Assembly: GCF_905220365.1 (NCBI RefSeq)
Contig: NC_061143.1
Span: 3,348,001-3,412,000 of the forward strand
Direction of reading: 5' to 3'
Origin: Vanessa cardui
Taxonomy: Eukaryota > Arthropoda > Insecta > Lepidoptera > Nymphalidae
Length of the DNA: 64,000 nucleotides
Translations under genes and position numbers: made by a program
Part shown: positions 35,836-46,284 of the stretch, piece by piece
Layout of the letters: each line of letters begins with the position of its first letter
Position numbering within the stretch: position 1 is the first letter of the stretch
The notes under the pieces: model-generated
What the model saw: the letters and a program-made list of their open reading frames with translations, nothing else
Databases searched by the model: none
What the model was told of the DNA's origin: nothing

Positions 35836-36198
35836 TTTAGGAGATTCCTTTAACTATGCAACTGGCTGGAAAGAATGAAATAAAAAAAGAAACAAAAGCG
35901 CGCGAAACTGCATCAAGCTGTCATTATTCTATCATTTTGGGCGCGAACAGTAAGGTCAATAATATTGGCGCGACTTGTAATTTGTTATAAGTGTTATTTG
36001 TGTTTTATTTGGATTTGTAAACTCAACCGAGTAAGTAATTTTCTTCAATATGTATGATTTGGTGATTTATTTATGTTAAGATATTTTCGAAGTTAGAAAT
36101 ATTATGTTTGCTTGTAAACGATTAAAGTTGTTTATATCCTGATTAAAGTTATTTATGATCTTGTCTTTTTTTAATCTATTTCACTTCTGTATGCTAAA
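35836..36198 (+). repeat. Right LTR
   Basis: 363 bp, the same ends as the left LTR, plus a TAAT-type 4-bp insertion. Followed by the TATA duplication at 36199-36202. Confidence 0.9.
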
Positions 36199-36896
36199 TA
36201 TATTATATTAATATAATATATAATACTAAACTTAAGATTTCAAATCCATGTGGTGGATATAGAAAAAACCTCCTGTAATGCGAAATATATAGGTTAAAGA
36301 ATAAGAAAATAACCAAAAGATAAAAACCTTGCTCGTTCAAGGTAGTGTTGCCCAAATGCAAGAACAAGACGAGACTTAGCCAGTCTTGGTTTTGGTCCTG
36401 CGCCAATACACCTGGTCTTGGTCTTGGTCTTGGTCTTGCGCTCTCAGTCTTGGTCTTGGTCTTGGTCTTGCAGCAAGAGTTTTGCAAGTCTTGCAATTAC
36501 CTATTAGTCTATTACTATTTATTAAAGTAACCATTTTATCGTAATCATAATACTACTTGCGTGATCATTATAATGTTTTATTCATTTTCATTCTAAGCAC
36601 TCTGAAACTTATTTATTCTTTGGAACACCTGTAGGTACTCCTAAAATTCGAAATTATTTTGCATGAGTATACCTACGCCCTGTGGCGGCCACAAAATATT
36701 GTCAAATGTTGTGATTTCGGCGCGGCGGCAACGATTGTTGTATATGATTTCAAAAGAAGCCGCTGGCGCGTGTCTCATAACCATGTACTTCCGAAAAACG
36801 GCAAATTTCTTTGAGAAGTAAGTACAAAACATTTGATGCCGCATTATCAAAGTGCCGATGATTAAAACATAACTATGCATGCACTCAGTTTGATTT

Positions 36897-38072
36897 TGCT
36901 CAAAAAACAAAATGTGTAGAGTTTACCCTACCTAATGTTAGCAAGCAAAATTATAATATATCTTTAAATGGTGACCGTCTTGAAGTAGCTGATACTACGG
37001 TGTTTTTAGGAATTGAATTGGATTCCAGACTTCAGTGGACTTCTCATTTATCATCCCTAACAGGAAGACTCAGCTCCGCAACATACGCGGTTAGAAAAGT
37101 TAGACAACTAACTGATATTGATACCGCTCGTTTAGTTTATTTTGGTTATTTTCACAGTATTATGTCATATGGCATATTACTTTGGGGTAACGTTGCAGAT
37201 ATTGAATCTGTCTTTATTTTACAAAAGAGAGCAATTCGGTTTATTTATAATCTTGGAGCTAGAGACTCTCTTCGGGATGTTTTTAACAGAGTAGGAATAC
37301 TTACTGTTGCGTCGCAATATATTTACAACAATATCACGTATATTCACAGTAACATTGATCACTTTGATAAAATCAGTGATAATCATTGTATATGCACTAA
37401 AAGAAGAATAAACTTATAACGCCAAGTTTCCGACTCCGCAAAGTCAATAGATCCTTCTTGGGGCAAGGTATCCGTTTCTATAATAAAATTCCGCAGAAAT
37501 TTTTAACTTTGCCGTTTAGTAAATTCAAATCGTTTGTTAAAAATACATTGGTAGAAAAAGCATACTATTCGATACAAGATTTTGTAGATGATAAAAAAGC
37601 GTGGAGTTAATACCTGTTGACTTCCAAGCAGGATACATTAATTGAAATAATTGTATTTATTTACATGACGTTGTATTTTTTAAATGTTAAAAAAGAGTAA
37701 CTACTGAGTTTCTTGCCGGTTCTTCTCGGTAGAATCTACTTTCCGAACCGGTGGTAGCTTCACTTAATTGTAAAATGACGATTCAAAAGTGCTTATAAAA
37801 GCCTACTTGAATAAAGTTTATTTTGATTTTGATTTTGATTTTGATTTTGATTTTGATTTTGATTTTGATTTTGATTTTGATTTTGATTTTGATTTTGATT
37901 TTGATTTTGATTTTGATTTTGATTTTGATTTTGATTTTGATTTTGATTTTGATTTTGATTTTGATTTTGATTTTGATTTTGATTTTGATTTTGATTTTGA
38001 TTTTGATTTTGATTTTGATTTTGATTTTGATTTTGATTTTGATTTTGATTTTGATTTTGATTTTGATTTTGA
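36897..38072 (+). mobile_element. CR1/Jockey-type LINE, 5' truncated
   Basis: ORF2 C-terminus, 3' UTR and simple tail. Open from about 36897 (TKCVEF) through the RT thumb region (FLGIELDSRLQW, AIRFIYNLG) to 37416, where a one-base shift moves the frame; it then runs to a stop at 37608-37610 with KSFVKNTLVEKAYY and DDKKAW. The 3' UTR carries the motifs seen in all fragments of this family in the window. The tail is 42 TTTTGA units. It is the longest copy here and can serve as the reference for the others. Confidence 0.85.
37821..38072. repeat. (TTTTGA)42 perfect hexanucleotide array
   Basis: 252 bp of uninterrupted TTTTGA at the LINE 3' terminus. Other copies of the family here have one to three units. 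All three + frames lack stops across most of it, giving spurious Phe-Asp and Ile-Leu repeats. Confidence 0.98.
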
Positions 38073-38157
38073 TTTTAATGGATATTTTTTTATTCGCTAT
38101 GTAGGTATGTTTATGGTATTAGTCGTAATGCCCAGTTTTTCATATTCTTTGATACAG

Positions 38158-38195
38158 TTTTTTGCATCTCCTAGAATTCTAGGAGATGCAAAAAA
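38158..38195. repeat. 38-bp perfect palindrome
   Basis: Two 19-base arms with no spacer, centred on GAATTC, starting TTTTTTGCATCTCC. Lies between the LINE tail and the right subterminal array of the hAT element. Confidence 0.95.
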
Positions 38196-38645
38196 GCGTA
38201 CCCATACACCGAACTGTTACACCTGACTACTCCGTGAAATAGCGCTAAGTCCTAGCTGCAAGACGCAAGAGTCTTGCGGGCTATGTCTTGTTCTTGCTCA
38301 AGTCTTGCACGGTCAGTCTTGGTCTTGCTAAAAATACGCGGTCTTGTTCTTGGTCTTGGTCTTGCAAAAACGCAAGAACAAGACCAAGACTGCAAGACCA
38401 AGACTGAATTTGGGCAACACTAGTTCAAGGTGTAAGCAGTGATTAACCTACTGGAGGTCCAAAGTCCTGCCTACTTTTAAATAACTATTCACTCCGGAGT
38501 TACATACCAATGGGTCAAAAATCACTTTTAACCACAAAAAAAACATGATAACGACTTTCCAAATTGCAAACCAACGCACTAAGCTAAAACAAGACTTTAA
38601 AACTTACAATTTCTTTAGGTCGGTTGAAGTAGGTGGTATAAAGTT

Positions 38646-38846
38646 CCTCCACGGTAGCATACGTAAGCGATCCCGTGGCGTCCGCCGAGAGACGGTGAGG
38701 GTACCGCTGGTTTTTTAGTGTGTAAACCCGGTGGACCTGGGCGCCCTCGACGTCCCGGAAACCGGGGAGTCGCACCCCCCCCCCTCCACTTTTCATCACG
38801 TGGGGGAATCGCGTAAAGAGCAAATAAACTTTTTCCAGCGAAAAAA
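38646..38846 (-). mobile_element. Non-LTR retrotransposon 3' fragment with 15-bp duplication
   Basis: A 201-bp GC-rich insert in block A. AGGTGGTATAAAGTT is duplicated on both sides (38631-38645, 38847-38861). The right edge is A-rich (CAGCGAAAAAA). A related fragment in the opposite orientation lies at 52085-52195. Target-primed insertion explains the duplication; strand is uncertain. Confidence 0.65.
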
Positions 38847-39314
38847 AGGTGGTATAAAGTTTTAAAAAACTTCGAAACTTATTCTGAAAAGGTATATGCT
38901 GTTAAAGCACTAAAATAATAATGAATCACAAATTATGAAGCTCAACTATTCAGGTAACTCACAGTTGTATTCGGTATACCGAATTTTAAAATTGAATTCG
39001 GTGTTAAACTGTACAAAATAAAAAAAAAATGCAAAAAGAACTATTACGAAAGTTTTTGATACTTTGAAAGTTTGAGGGAGTGTGGCCTGTATTACTGCCA
39101 AATATACTCTAAATTAAATAGGATTTATATTTAAATCAACGAAATAATTATGGAATAATTCTTTAGTTAATAAAAATTAAAAAATGTTAAAATTATAAAA
39201 AAGGACGTTTAAGAATATATAAATGGTAAATTGTATAAATTCCATGTGAATTGTAAAACTAACAAATTTTAAATTATTATATCTACATATGTTATATATT
39301 GAAACATTTTTTTT

Positions 39315-39610
39315 ATTGTATAGATTGGCGGACGAGCATATGGGCCACATGGTGGTTAGTGGTCACCATCACCCATAGACAATGACGCTGTAAGAAATAT
39401 TAACTTCTTTACATCGTCAATGTGCCACCAACCTTGGGAACTAAGATGTTATGTCCCTTGTGCCTGTAGTACACTGGCTTACTCACCCTTCAAACCGGAA
39501 CACAACAATACTGAGTACTGTTATTTGGCGGTAGAATAACTGATGATTGGGTGGTACCTACCCAGACGGGCTAGCACAAAGCCCTACCACCAAGTGGTAG
39601 TGGTAGCCCT
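39315..39610 (+). mobile_element. Family Y SINE-like repeat
   Basis: 'GCGGACGAGCATATGGGCCA' to 'CACAAAGCCCTACCACCAAG', including CTTGTGCCTGTAGTACACTG and TCACCCTTCAAACCGGAACA. A common lepidopteran noncoding repeat; other copies at 18061-18625 and 62330-62585. Confidence 0.75.
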
Positions 39611-39619
39611 ACCAACATA

Positions 39620-40215
39620 TACATATAATAGAAAGAAATATTAAAGTACTGGATTATTACGCTTTTGGATAATCAAGTAAAAAACGTGATGATATCTGCC
39701 AGTTCACTATACTGAAAGCCACGTAAAACTTCGTCCAAACTAGTACATTACGTTCAAAATGTGATTATCAAGCCACCAAAGATGTTAGACATCTTAAACG
39801 TGACTTCTCCCGTGCCCAGTTAGCTGACTTAATGTCGGAGAGCTGGTGAAGCGTGTAAATGCTTATGGTTGGATGGATATTGGACTCCAAAATGGCGTAA
39901 GGGTGATAAAGGCTAGCGCTAAACCATTTAGAAGGATTCCCTGGGAATGCTTTGGATCGAAAGGTTAATCGAATTCGTCTCAAGATTCATGTTTTAAGTC
40001 AGTTTGAATCAAACGCCCACGTTTGTTAAAATAAATACGTATTTCTATGTTTTTTATCTCGTTACGAATGAATCTCTTGCTGAGCTAAAATTAGTTCTAA
40101 GAAACGTCTACGTCGTAATGGAAGCACATGTTTACCTTCAACTCACAGAATTAGCACTAATTTTTTACTTACGATTTGTAAGTAAATTTGCGAGATGTGT
40201 ACAATTTTTTATATA
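39620..40215. repeat. Duplicated block B, unit 3
   Basis: Matches 6880-7437 with high identity. The end, 'GATGTGTACAATTTTTTATA', is the empty site for the Helitron at 7438-7719. Confidence 0.75.
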
Positions 40216-40799
40216 AACAGGTCTGTCTGGAAGGCAAACTCACACAATATATGCGACGAGAATAGTTATAATAGATTTAAAATATGATTTTTAAGTATTT
40301 TTATGTCAATGTTTTTAAAATTTACTTTTATTGGAGTAGGAATGCAAAAACCTTCATACTTTTAACCACCTCGCCTCGGTTTATATTATGCCCGGATAAT
40401 CGGTACTATGATTCAACTGGTAAATACTGCTAGCATTCTTGCTACCATTCTAGGCGACATGATTTATACTGAAACTATTTTTAGCTCTTATTTGTTTATA
40501 GTTTAGGCCTTAATATTAATAATACCTACTACTTTGTACTGATTTAAACTATTCATAAGTTCTTCAAAATGTCATGTGAATTATGATTTATTTATTTCAT
40601 TCGTATCAAGTCCACTAAATAAGTAATATTTTCAAAGATCTAAAAACGTGCAACGGAGCAATTTTTTAATAATTTCTCTTGAATGCTGAAGAAAATATAA
40701 AACTATTTTAAATTTTAAAACGTTCATTCACCGAGCACAAATAAATAAAGAACCCAAGTGAACAAGTTTTTTTGATTTACTCGGATCGGTTCGCGTCCT

Positions 40800-41132
40800 T
40801 TTTTCACATAATCGTTATATCATAATTTTTGTCGTTTCATCCTAATATTTCGGATTAGTAGTTACGAATGTAACCATGACTTGCATTTATTATCTGTAGT
40901 AAAAAATAGCCTCACCTCGATAACATCGTATCAATGAATGATAAAATACAATCTCAAGACAGCTAACTATAAATATAAAACCGAATGGTGTGAATATTAG
41001 TCAGGTGTATATTGTGTAGTTGTATTTCGTTGTTAAATTAACAGAAGATTTTAGTTGAATCAAAAGTGTAAGAATCATTAAAAATAATAAAGTGTAATTT
41101 AGTGTAAGTGTAACTAAATATTAATAATAAAG
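40800..41132 (+). promoter_or_regulatory. UGT-3 promoter and noncoding first exon
   Basis: TATA box CTATAAATATAAAA at about 40967-40980 and an initiator-like ATTAGTCAGGTG at about 40996-41007. Conserved with the UGT-1 and UGT-2 blocks, including CGATAACATCGTATCAATG and 'ATGACTTGC'. A noncoding exon of about 41000-41131 with donor AAA|GTATTT is the candidate. Confidence 0.55.
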
Positions 41133-41839
41133 TATTTAACTATATTTAAATAACGGTATGTTTACGTATAGTCATAAATATTATGTATATTTATTGATTA
41201 TTTATGTGGAAACAGTGAGTGTGACATTTATAAATTTGTAACACCAAGTTTCCGTCTCCGCCTAGACGATTGCATCAAGATAGTCCAAGAAGACGATTTT
41301 CATCGATTTATTTCATGCCAAGGATGGATAGGGATACGGATATATGATCAATATTTTGCCGGTTTCAAATACTATTGCAGATTATCCGGTCGTTTCGGAT
41401 AGTTTCATTTATGGATGTTCGATAATTGAAATTTGAAAAGAAATAAATACTTAATGTTTAATAATTTAACACAAATGAAAAAAAAAGATTTTATATAAAA
41501 AATTAGCTAGTGTTTAAGTATAACACTCTTCAAATACAAAATTACAAGAAATATTATCGGTTCGGTTGCTTATAGATTTTTACTTTAGATATCAGATAAT
41601 TTTAGTCAAGGTTAATGCCATAACATCCCCAGTTAAAACTTAAGCAAACATCACTGGATTTTATTATGATTATTTTGTAAACGAATACATCAAGCACATC
41701 TGCATAATATATTGGATTAAAATATGCCACTTGTGAATTAGCTTCCCAAATAAAAAGAAAGCCATAGAAGCTTACTAAGTGGTTACTATATTTCCAGTGG
41801 TGTCATTAAATTTAAATCAGTGGATAAAATTCTTAAATG

Positions 41840-42125
41840 TTGATTTTTTTATTTCTAGTACATACATATTTGCCGAAAAATGTCATATTAAAAATTCCAT
41901 ATTTAAATAGCACGCGAAAACGGTACTAGGACAATATGGTGCTGCAGTGTGCTTGGTGACGTCACTTGTATGTATTTTAATCTGTGGTACACATAGTAGG
42001 CAAGCAAGGTTAACAAGCAAGTGACCTCATCGTAAGCCCGACCAATCAGGAGCGATTTGTATCACATGAACGTTTGAAACGTTTAAAAAATGCATTTTTA
42101 TTTATGGAGTTTTGAATGAATTAAG
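41840..42125. mobile_element. MITE (GGCTATTTGAC family), truncated copy 3
   Basis: Same orientation as 8446-8870. Keeps 'TATTTGCCGAAAAAT', TGACGTCA (41957-41964) and ACCAATCAGGAGCG but lacks both terminal repeats. Located in the UGT-3 5' intron. Confidence 0.7.
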
Positions 42126-42179
42126 TATTTATTTTTACAAATCCATCGCGCAGAAACTTTGAATGGATTGTAGATTTGA

Positions 42180-43049
42180 TAAAATACACTTCGATTGCAG
42201 CATTTATTATAAGTAATTGGTATTATGATAAGTGACATCCGCTATGATAATAAAACACTATTTAATCAAAATAACGGTCAGTCCTCAAACTCAAACTGAC
42301 CTGACTAGTGTCAGGTCAGGTTTTTAATATTTCACGAGATACGATGATTTCACACAGAATAGCACTAACTGAGCTTGCCCATGAATATTGGTACAGCATT
42401 TTGTTGTTATCGTATATCCTATATGTCCTGCATCTTGTTTCTCTAATTATAATAGCCTACTCAGCCTGAAAACAAATTTCATATTTTATTAAGAAATGTC
42501 TTGACTGGAATATCTTGACTCAATTACGTAAATCTTGACCAAGGACAGCTCTTCTTTACCACGCTACAAATAACACCAAAGATTGTTTGTGCTTTATTTG
42601 TGTTTATAATGAATTACACAATTATAAACAATATGAATCTTGCGCTCGGTGGTGAAGGAAACATTGTGAAAACCTCACAATGTTTTCCTTTACCGCTGAG
42701 CGCATGAGCATGTGTCTAATTTCAACGATATTGTCCCACATGTGAATCTGTCAACTTACTTTGCAGCAGCGTTTTGGAATACGGTCTTAACCTTCTTCCA
42801 AAAGGGATTAAGGCTTTAACACAGCAATGGGAAAATTAAAGGCTATACATATTGTACATTATGTTGTCAATCTACATTGGAGTTATTTTACCGATGAGTC
42901 TGTCTCTTGTGAATCTTTCTTAAACGTATTTTTTGTTTACTGGTGAATAAAGAGTATTTGATTTGATTTAAACTCCAATAACTCTTGGAAAGAAGAAAAT
43001 ACATCGGCAAGAAGTGTAACAATTATTCTGTTTCTTTTTTTTACAGAAA
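42180..43049 (+). other. UGT-3 pre-exon block with SINE remnant
   Basis: Homologous to the blocks before UGT-1 and UGT-2. The SINE remnant at about 42640-42850 contains a unit-specific hairpin (42642-42702). Ends with ACAG|AAA before the ATG. Confidence 0.6.
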
Positions 43050-46000
43050 ATGTCGAAATGGGCGTTAGTCTTGGTGTCAGTTCTATCTTCGCTATATTTA
43101 TCGAATGCATATAAAATATTATTTATTAGTCCATTACCAGGAAAGAGTCATTCGATTTTAGGGGAAGGGGTGCTGACTCATTTATCTCGAGCTGGCCATG
43201 AGGTAATGACGAAAGCTATGTTATTTTTTTAATTTGCTTTACACGGTAACATTCACAATAAGATTATTTTTATCATTTCATACTATAAAACAAAGTAGCT
43301 CACATTATTTTATTATATTATATTACTGCTATCAATCCGATTGTGGCAGGTACCATACGAATCAATTATCAATAAAGACTTGAATGAATATGATCTGTAA
43401 TCGAAGTTGGCTAGACGCTTATAAATGTGGCGACATAAGATATTTTCATATTATTTTCTATTAATTTAATTATCATTTTTTATATTCATTTAAGGTAACA
43501 TATGTAGCAGCCATCATTCCAGACAAACCTATTAAAGGAGTGACTGTTATAGATATAAGTAGCTATGTATCATTGCCAAGTAAGTAATTGATAATCGATG
43601 ATGGAGATTAAGACTGCTTTCAATAATAATTTTACGTAAGCGTTAATACAAATATTTACTAAGAAATCACTGACTTGCAATAAAACGTAACTTAGATATA
43701 CTTTTTTTGTTGTCACGTAAGTGTTTTGTACTTGTGTAGATGTCGAAAGAATTAATGTTATCAACAGCAACTAATTACATACAGATAATTTGTATCTAAC
43801 ACCGACGCAAGATACTGTAGCTACAACTGCACTTACAGATACTTACTTGCATATTACTTGTCAAATAAAACCAATAGCCCGTGATACGTTTCTTTTAGGT
43901 GATTTTTTGAATTTGAAGGCAATAATGGATAACACACATAGAAGAGATCTATTCGGTATTTTACCTTCGCTGACGAATTTGACTGGTAACGTTATAAATA
44001 ATGGCCCCGTGCAAGCACTTTTGTCAGACAAAACCCAACAATTTGACGTCGTTATTGCTGAATGGATGTTTAATGAAGTCTTTGCTGGGTGAGAAATAAA
44101 TATTTTAACAAATACTATCTATTTCGGATAAAATTCGCAGAAATATCAAAATTAAAGTTTTAAGTCAAACATGTATTTATAACTAGCTGCCTGTATAATA
44201 CAAAGTTACTCTTCTCATTCCCAAAATTTTACAATTTCAAAAAATCTTTCTTGATCGTCTGTCGTAACTATGACTTCGAAGATCTCATAATGAGTCAGTA
44301 GTATATAGATTGTTACAAAAATTATTTGATGATATTATATTCCAGATTTTCAGCTGTATTTAACTGTCCATTAATTTGGCTTTCACCAAGTGAACCTCAC
44401 TGGATGATCTTACAATTAGTAGACGAAATTCCAAATCCTTCATACAATGTTGACATCTTATCCGGCAACGTTCCACCGCTGACTTTTACACAACGTGTTA
44501 TGGAGCTAGGTTCTCAAATTATTGGTAAACTTCTTAAAATGTAAGTAAAAAATTTATAATACTATATAAAATACTAGTTAATTTTTACTTTTCATATTAA
44601 ACTTTTATTTGTTCGCACAGATACATATCTGGCATTGATCAGGAAATTTACGAAAAGCACTTCGTGCCGCATATTCGCAACAGAGGTTACCCCGTACCGC
44701 CTTACGAAGAGTTGAAGTATAATGGTTCGTTAGTTTTGAGCAACTCTCACGTCTCTATGGGTATCGCAACACGATTACCACCAAACTTCATTCCGATCGG
44801 AGGTTACCATATTGATTCTGTCGTCAAACCATTGCCAAAGGTACTTTTTTAATATACCCTAATTATTCAACATTATTTCTTTTTATTATAAGTTTTTCTA
44901 TAAGTTAAAATTCTTACTGATATTACAAAGGCGATATTTTTCTGTATGGATGTTTGATAAATGATGATAGACAGATGTTTACGCATAACTAATAAATGGA
45001 TTTTAATGCATCTAGTGTTTTATAATCATTATTTCGTCAATAGGATTTACAAAAAATCATAGATGACGCAAAGCATGGATTCATCTACTTTAGTATGGGA
45101 TCTAATTTGAGAAGTAAACACTTACCCGCCGAAGTGAAGCAGGACTTACTAAACATGTTCGGTGAACTAAAACAAACTGTTCTGTGGAAATTCGAAGAAG
45201 ATTTGCCCAACCGACCAAGCAATGTACATATTTTAAAATGGGCCCCACAACAAAGCATTTTAGGTAAAACAATTATACATTAACAAATAATAAAAACTAT
45301 TTTAGTATACATATAGGTACTACACATACTATGATATGTGGTTATTTCGGTATTCTGCTATCCCGTTTACGTAGGTACCACTCATGATATATCTACCGCC
45401 AAACAGCGTTTGTTCCGGTTTGAAGGGCGTGTGAGGTAAAAAGGTTATAATAACTAAGATCGCCATCATCAGCCATAACCAGAAGCGCTATCAGCGCCAG
45501 TGTGGCGGGCGGTGATGACCACTGACCATGAGGTCAGGTGTCCTTTTATTCGTCCCCTGTCCTATTTCATAAATTCATGCTATATATATTAAACATGTAT
45601 GTGTGTGTTTTTCCAGCTCATGAAAAATGTCGTCTATTCATCACGCACGGCGGTCTGCTCTCAACTACTGAGTCAATACATTTTGGAGTTCCTACTGTCG
45701 GCATACCAGTTTTCGCTGATCAATTTGTAAATGTGGGTAGAAGTGTGAAAAAAGGTTATGCTAAGAAAGTAGACTTATCATATACGATGGCCAAAGATTT
45801 AAAAGTAGCAATTCAAGAAATGATTAATGATTCAAGGTTAGTATGATAAAGTTATGAAAAAAATATTTGTATACTTTATTCAGGAGTATTTCAATTTCTT
45901 GAAGTCACAAAGAGTACTTTCAAGTAAATTTAGGCTAAATATTAAGGGTTTGTCTTTGTTTTTCAGATATACGACAAAAATTAAGGAGTTGTCCTTCATA

Positions 46001-46243
46001 TATCATCACAGAACTGTTACCCCTGGTCAAGAATTAGTCCATTGGGTGGAACACGTAATAAAAACAGGAGGCGCGCGGCATTTACGCACTCATGCATTAA
46101 CGACGCCCTGGTATCAAAAGGTCTACTTGGATCTTGCAATTGTTCTGCTGATTATAATAATTGCTGTAAAATATTTGTTCAGCTATATATGTTGTTCGAA
46201 TGGAAAAAAAGTATCAGTTAATAATAAAAAGAAGCAAAATTAG
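43050..46243 (+). CDS. UDP-glycosyltransferase (UGT-3), lepidopteran UGT33-like, complete
   Basis: Exons: 43050-43202, 43495-43579, 43899-44088, 44346-44540, 44621-44840, 45044-45263, 45617-45836, 45967-46243. 519 residues; exon 4 is one codon shorter than in UGT-1 and UGT-2. Signal peptide, His34 in GKSHS, FDVVIAEW, the FITHGGLLSTTE signature with an ADQF sugar-binding pair, a C-terminal span and KKQN. Exons 6-8 are nearly the same as in UGT-1, whereas exons 2-5 carry many replacements, so it is the older branch of the trio or has received converted C-terminal exons. All junctions are GT-AG; no lesion. Expected role: glycosylation of small lipophilic compounds in the ER lumen, substrate unknown. 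Confidence 0.95.
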
Positions 46244-46278
46244 CACAACATACCAATCAACATGTAATGTTTATCTTT

Positions 46279-46284
46279 AATAAA
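46279..46284 (+). terminator. UGT-3 polyadenylation signal
   Basis: AATAAA 36 bases after the stop codon. The aligned position in UGT-1 reads TTAATATTG, so the signal is not conserved there. Confidence 0.6.

Larger units (their letters stand above)
31295..36198 (+). mobile_element. LTR retrotransposon, Ty3/gypsy-type, nonfunctional
   Basis: Two direct LTRs (31295-31653 and 35836-36198) flank 4.2 kb. Each starts TTTAGGAG and ends GCTAAA, a 5-bp inverted terminus, and TATA is duplicated at 31291-31294 and 36199-36202. The interior holds decayed gag- and pol-like segments. Block A is contiguous on either side. The LTRs differ by 5 substitutions and one 4-bp indel, so the insertion is young. I could not assign the primer site that follows the left LTR. 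Confidence 0.9.
36343..38422. mobile_element. hAT-type element with (CTTGGT)n subterminal arrays
   Basis: Inverted ends TAGTGTTGCCCAAAT and TTTGGGCAACACTA are flanked by the 8-bp duplication GTTCAAGG (36335-36342, 38423-38430). TAGTG and 8 bp fit the hAT superfamily. CTTGGT/CTTGCA-type hexamers (and inverse ACCAAG) fill both subterminal regions (36352-36490, 38270-38408). No transposase is visible. A LINE at 36897-38072 is nested inside. The unit 2 equivalent (about 20875) is empty. Confidence 0.85.

Noticed and set aside
37821..38072. Regular repeat array as a CRISPR-like locus
   Set aside because: A spacerless hexanucleotide microsatellite in a eukaryotic LINE tail.
37789..38226. Open frame encoding Phe-Asp (and Ile-Leu) repeats
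   Set aside because: It is the TTTTGA tail of a LINE read as codons; every frame is open because the hexamer contains no stop in phase.
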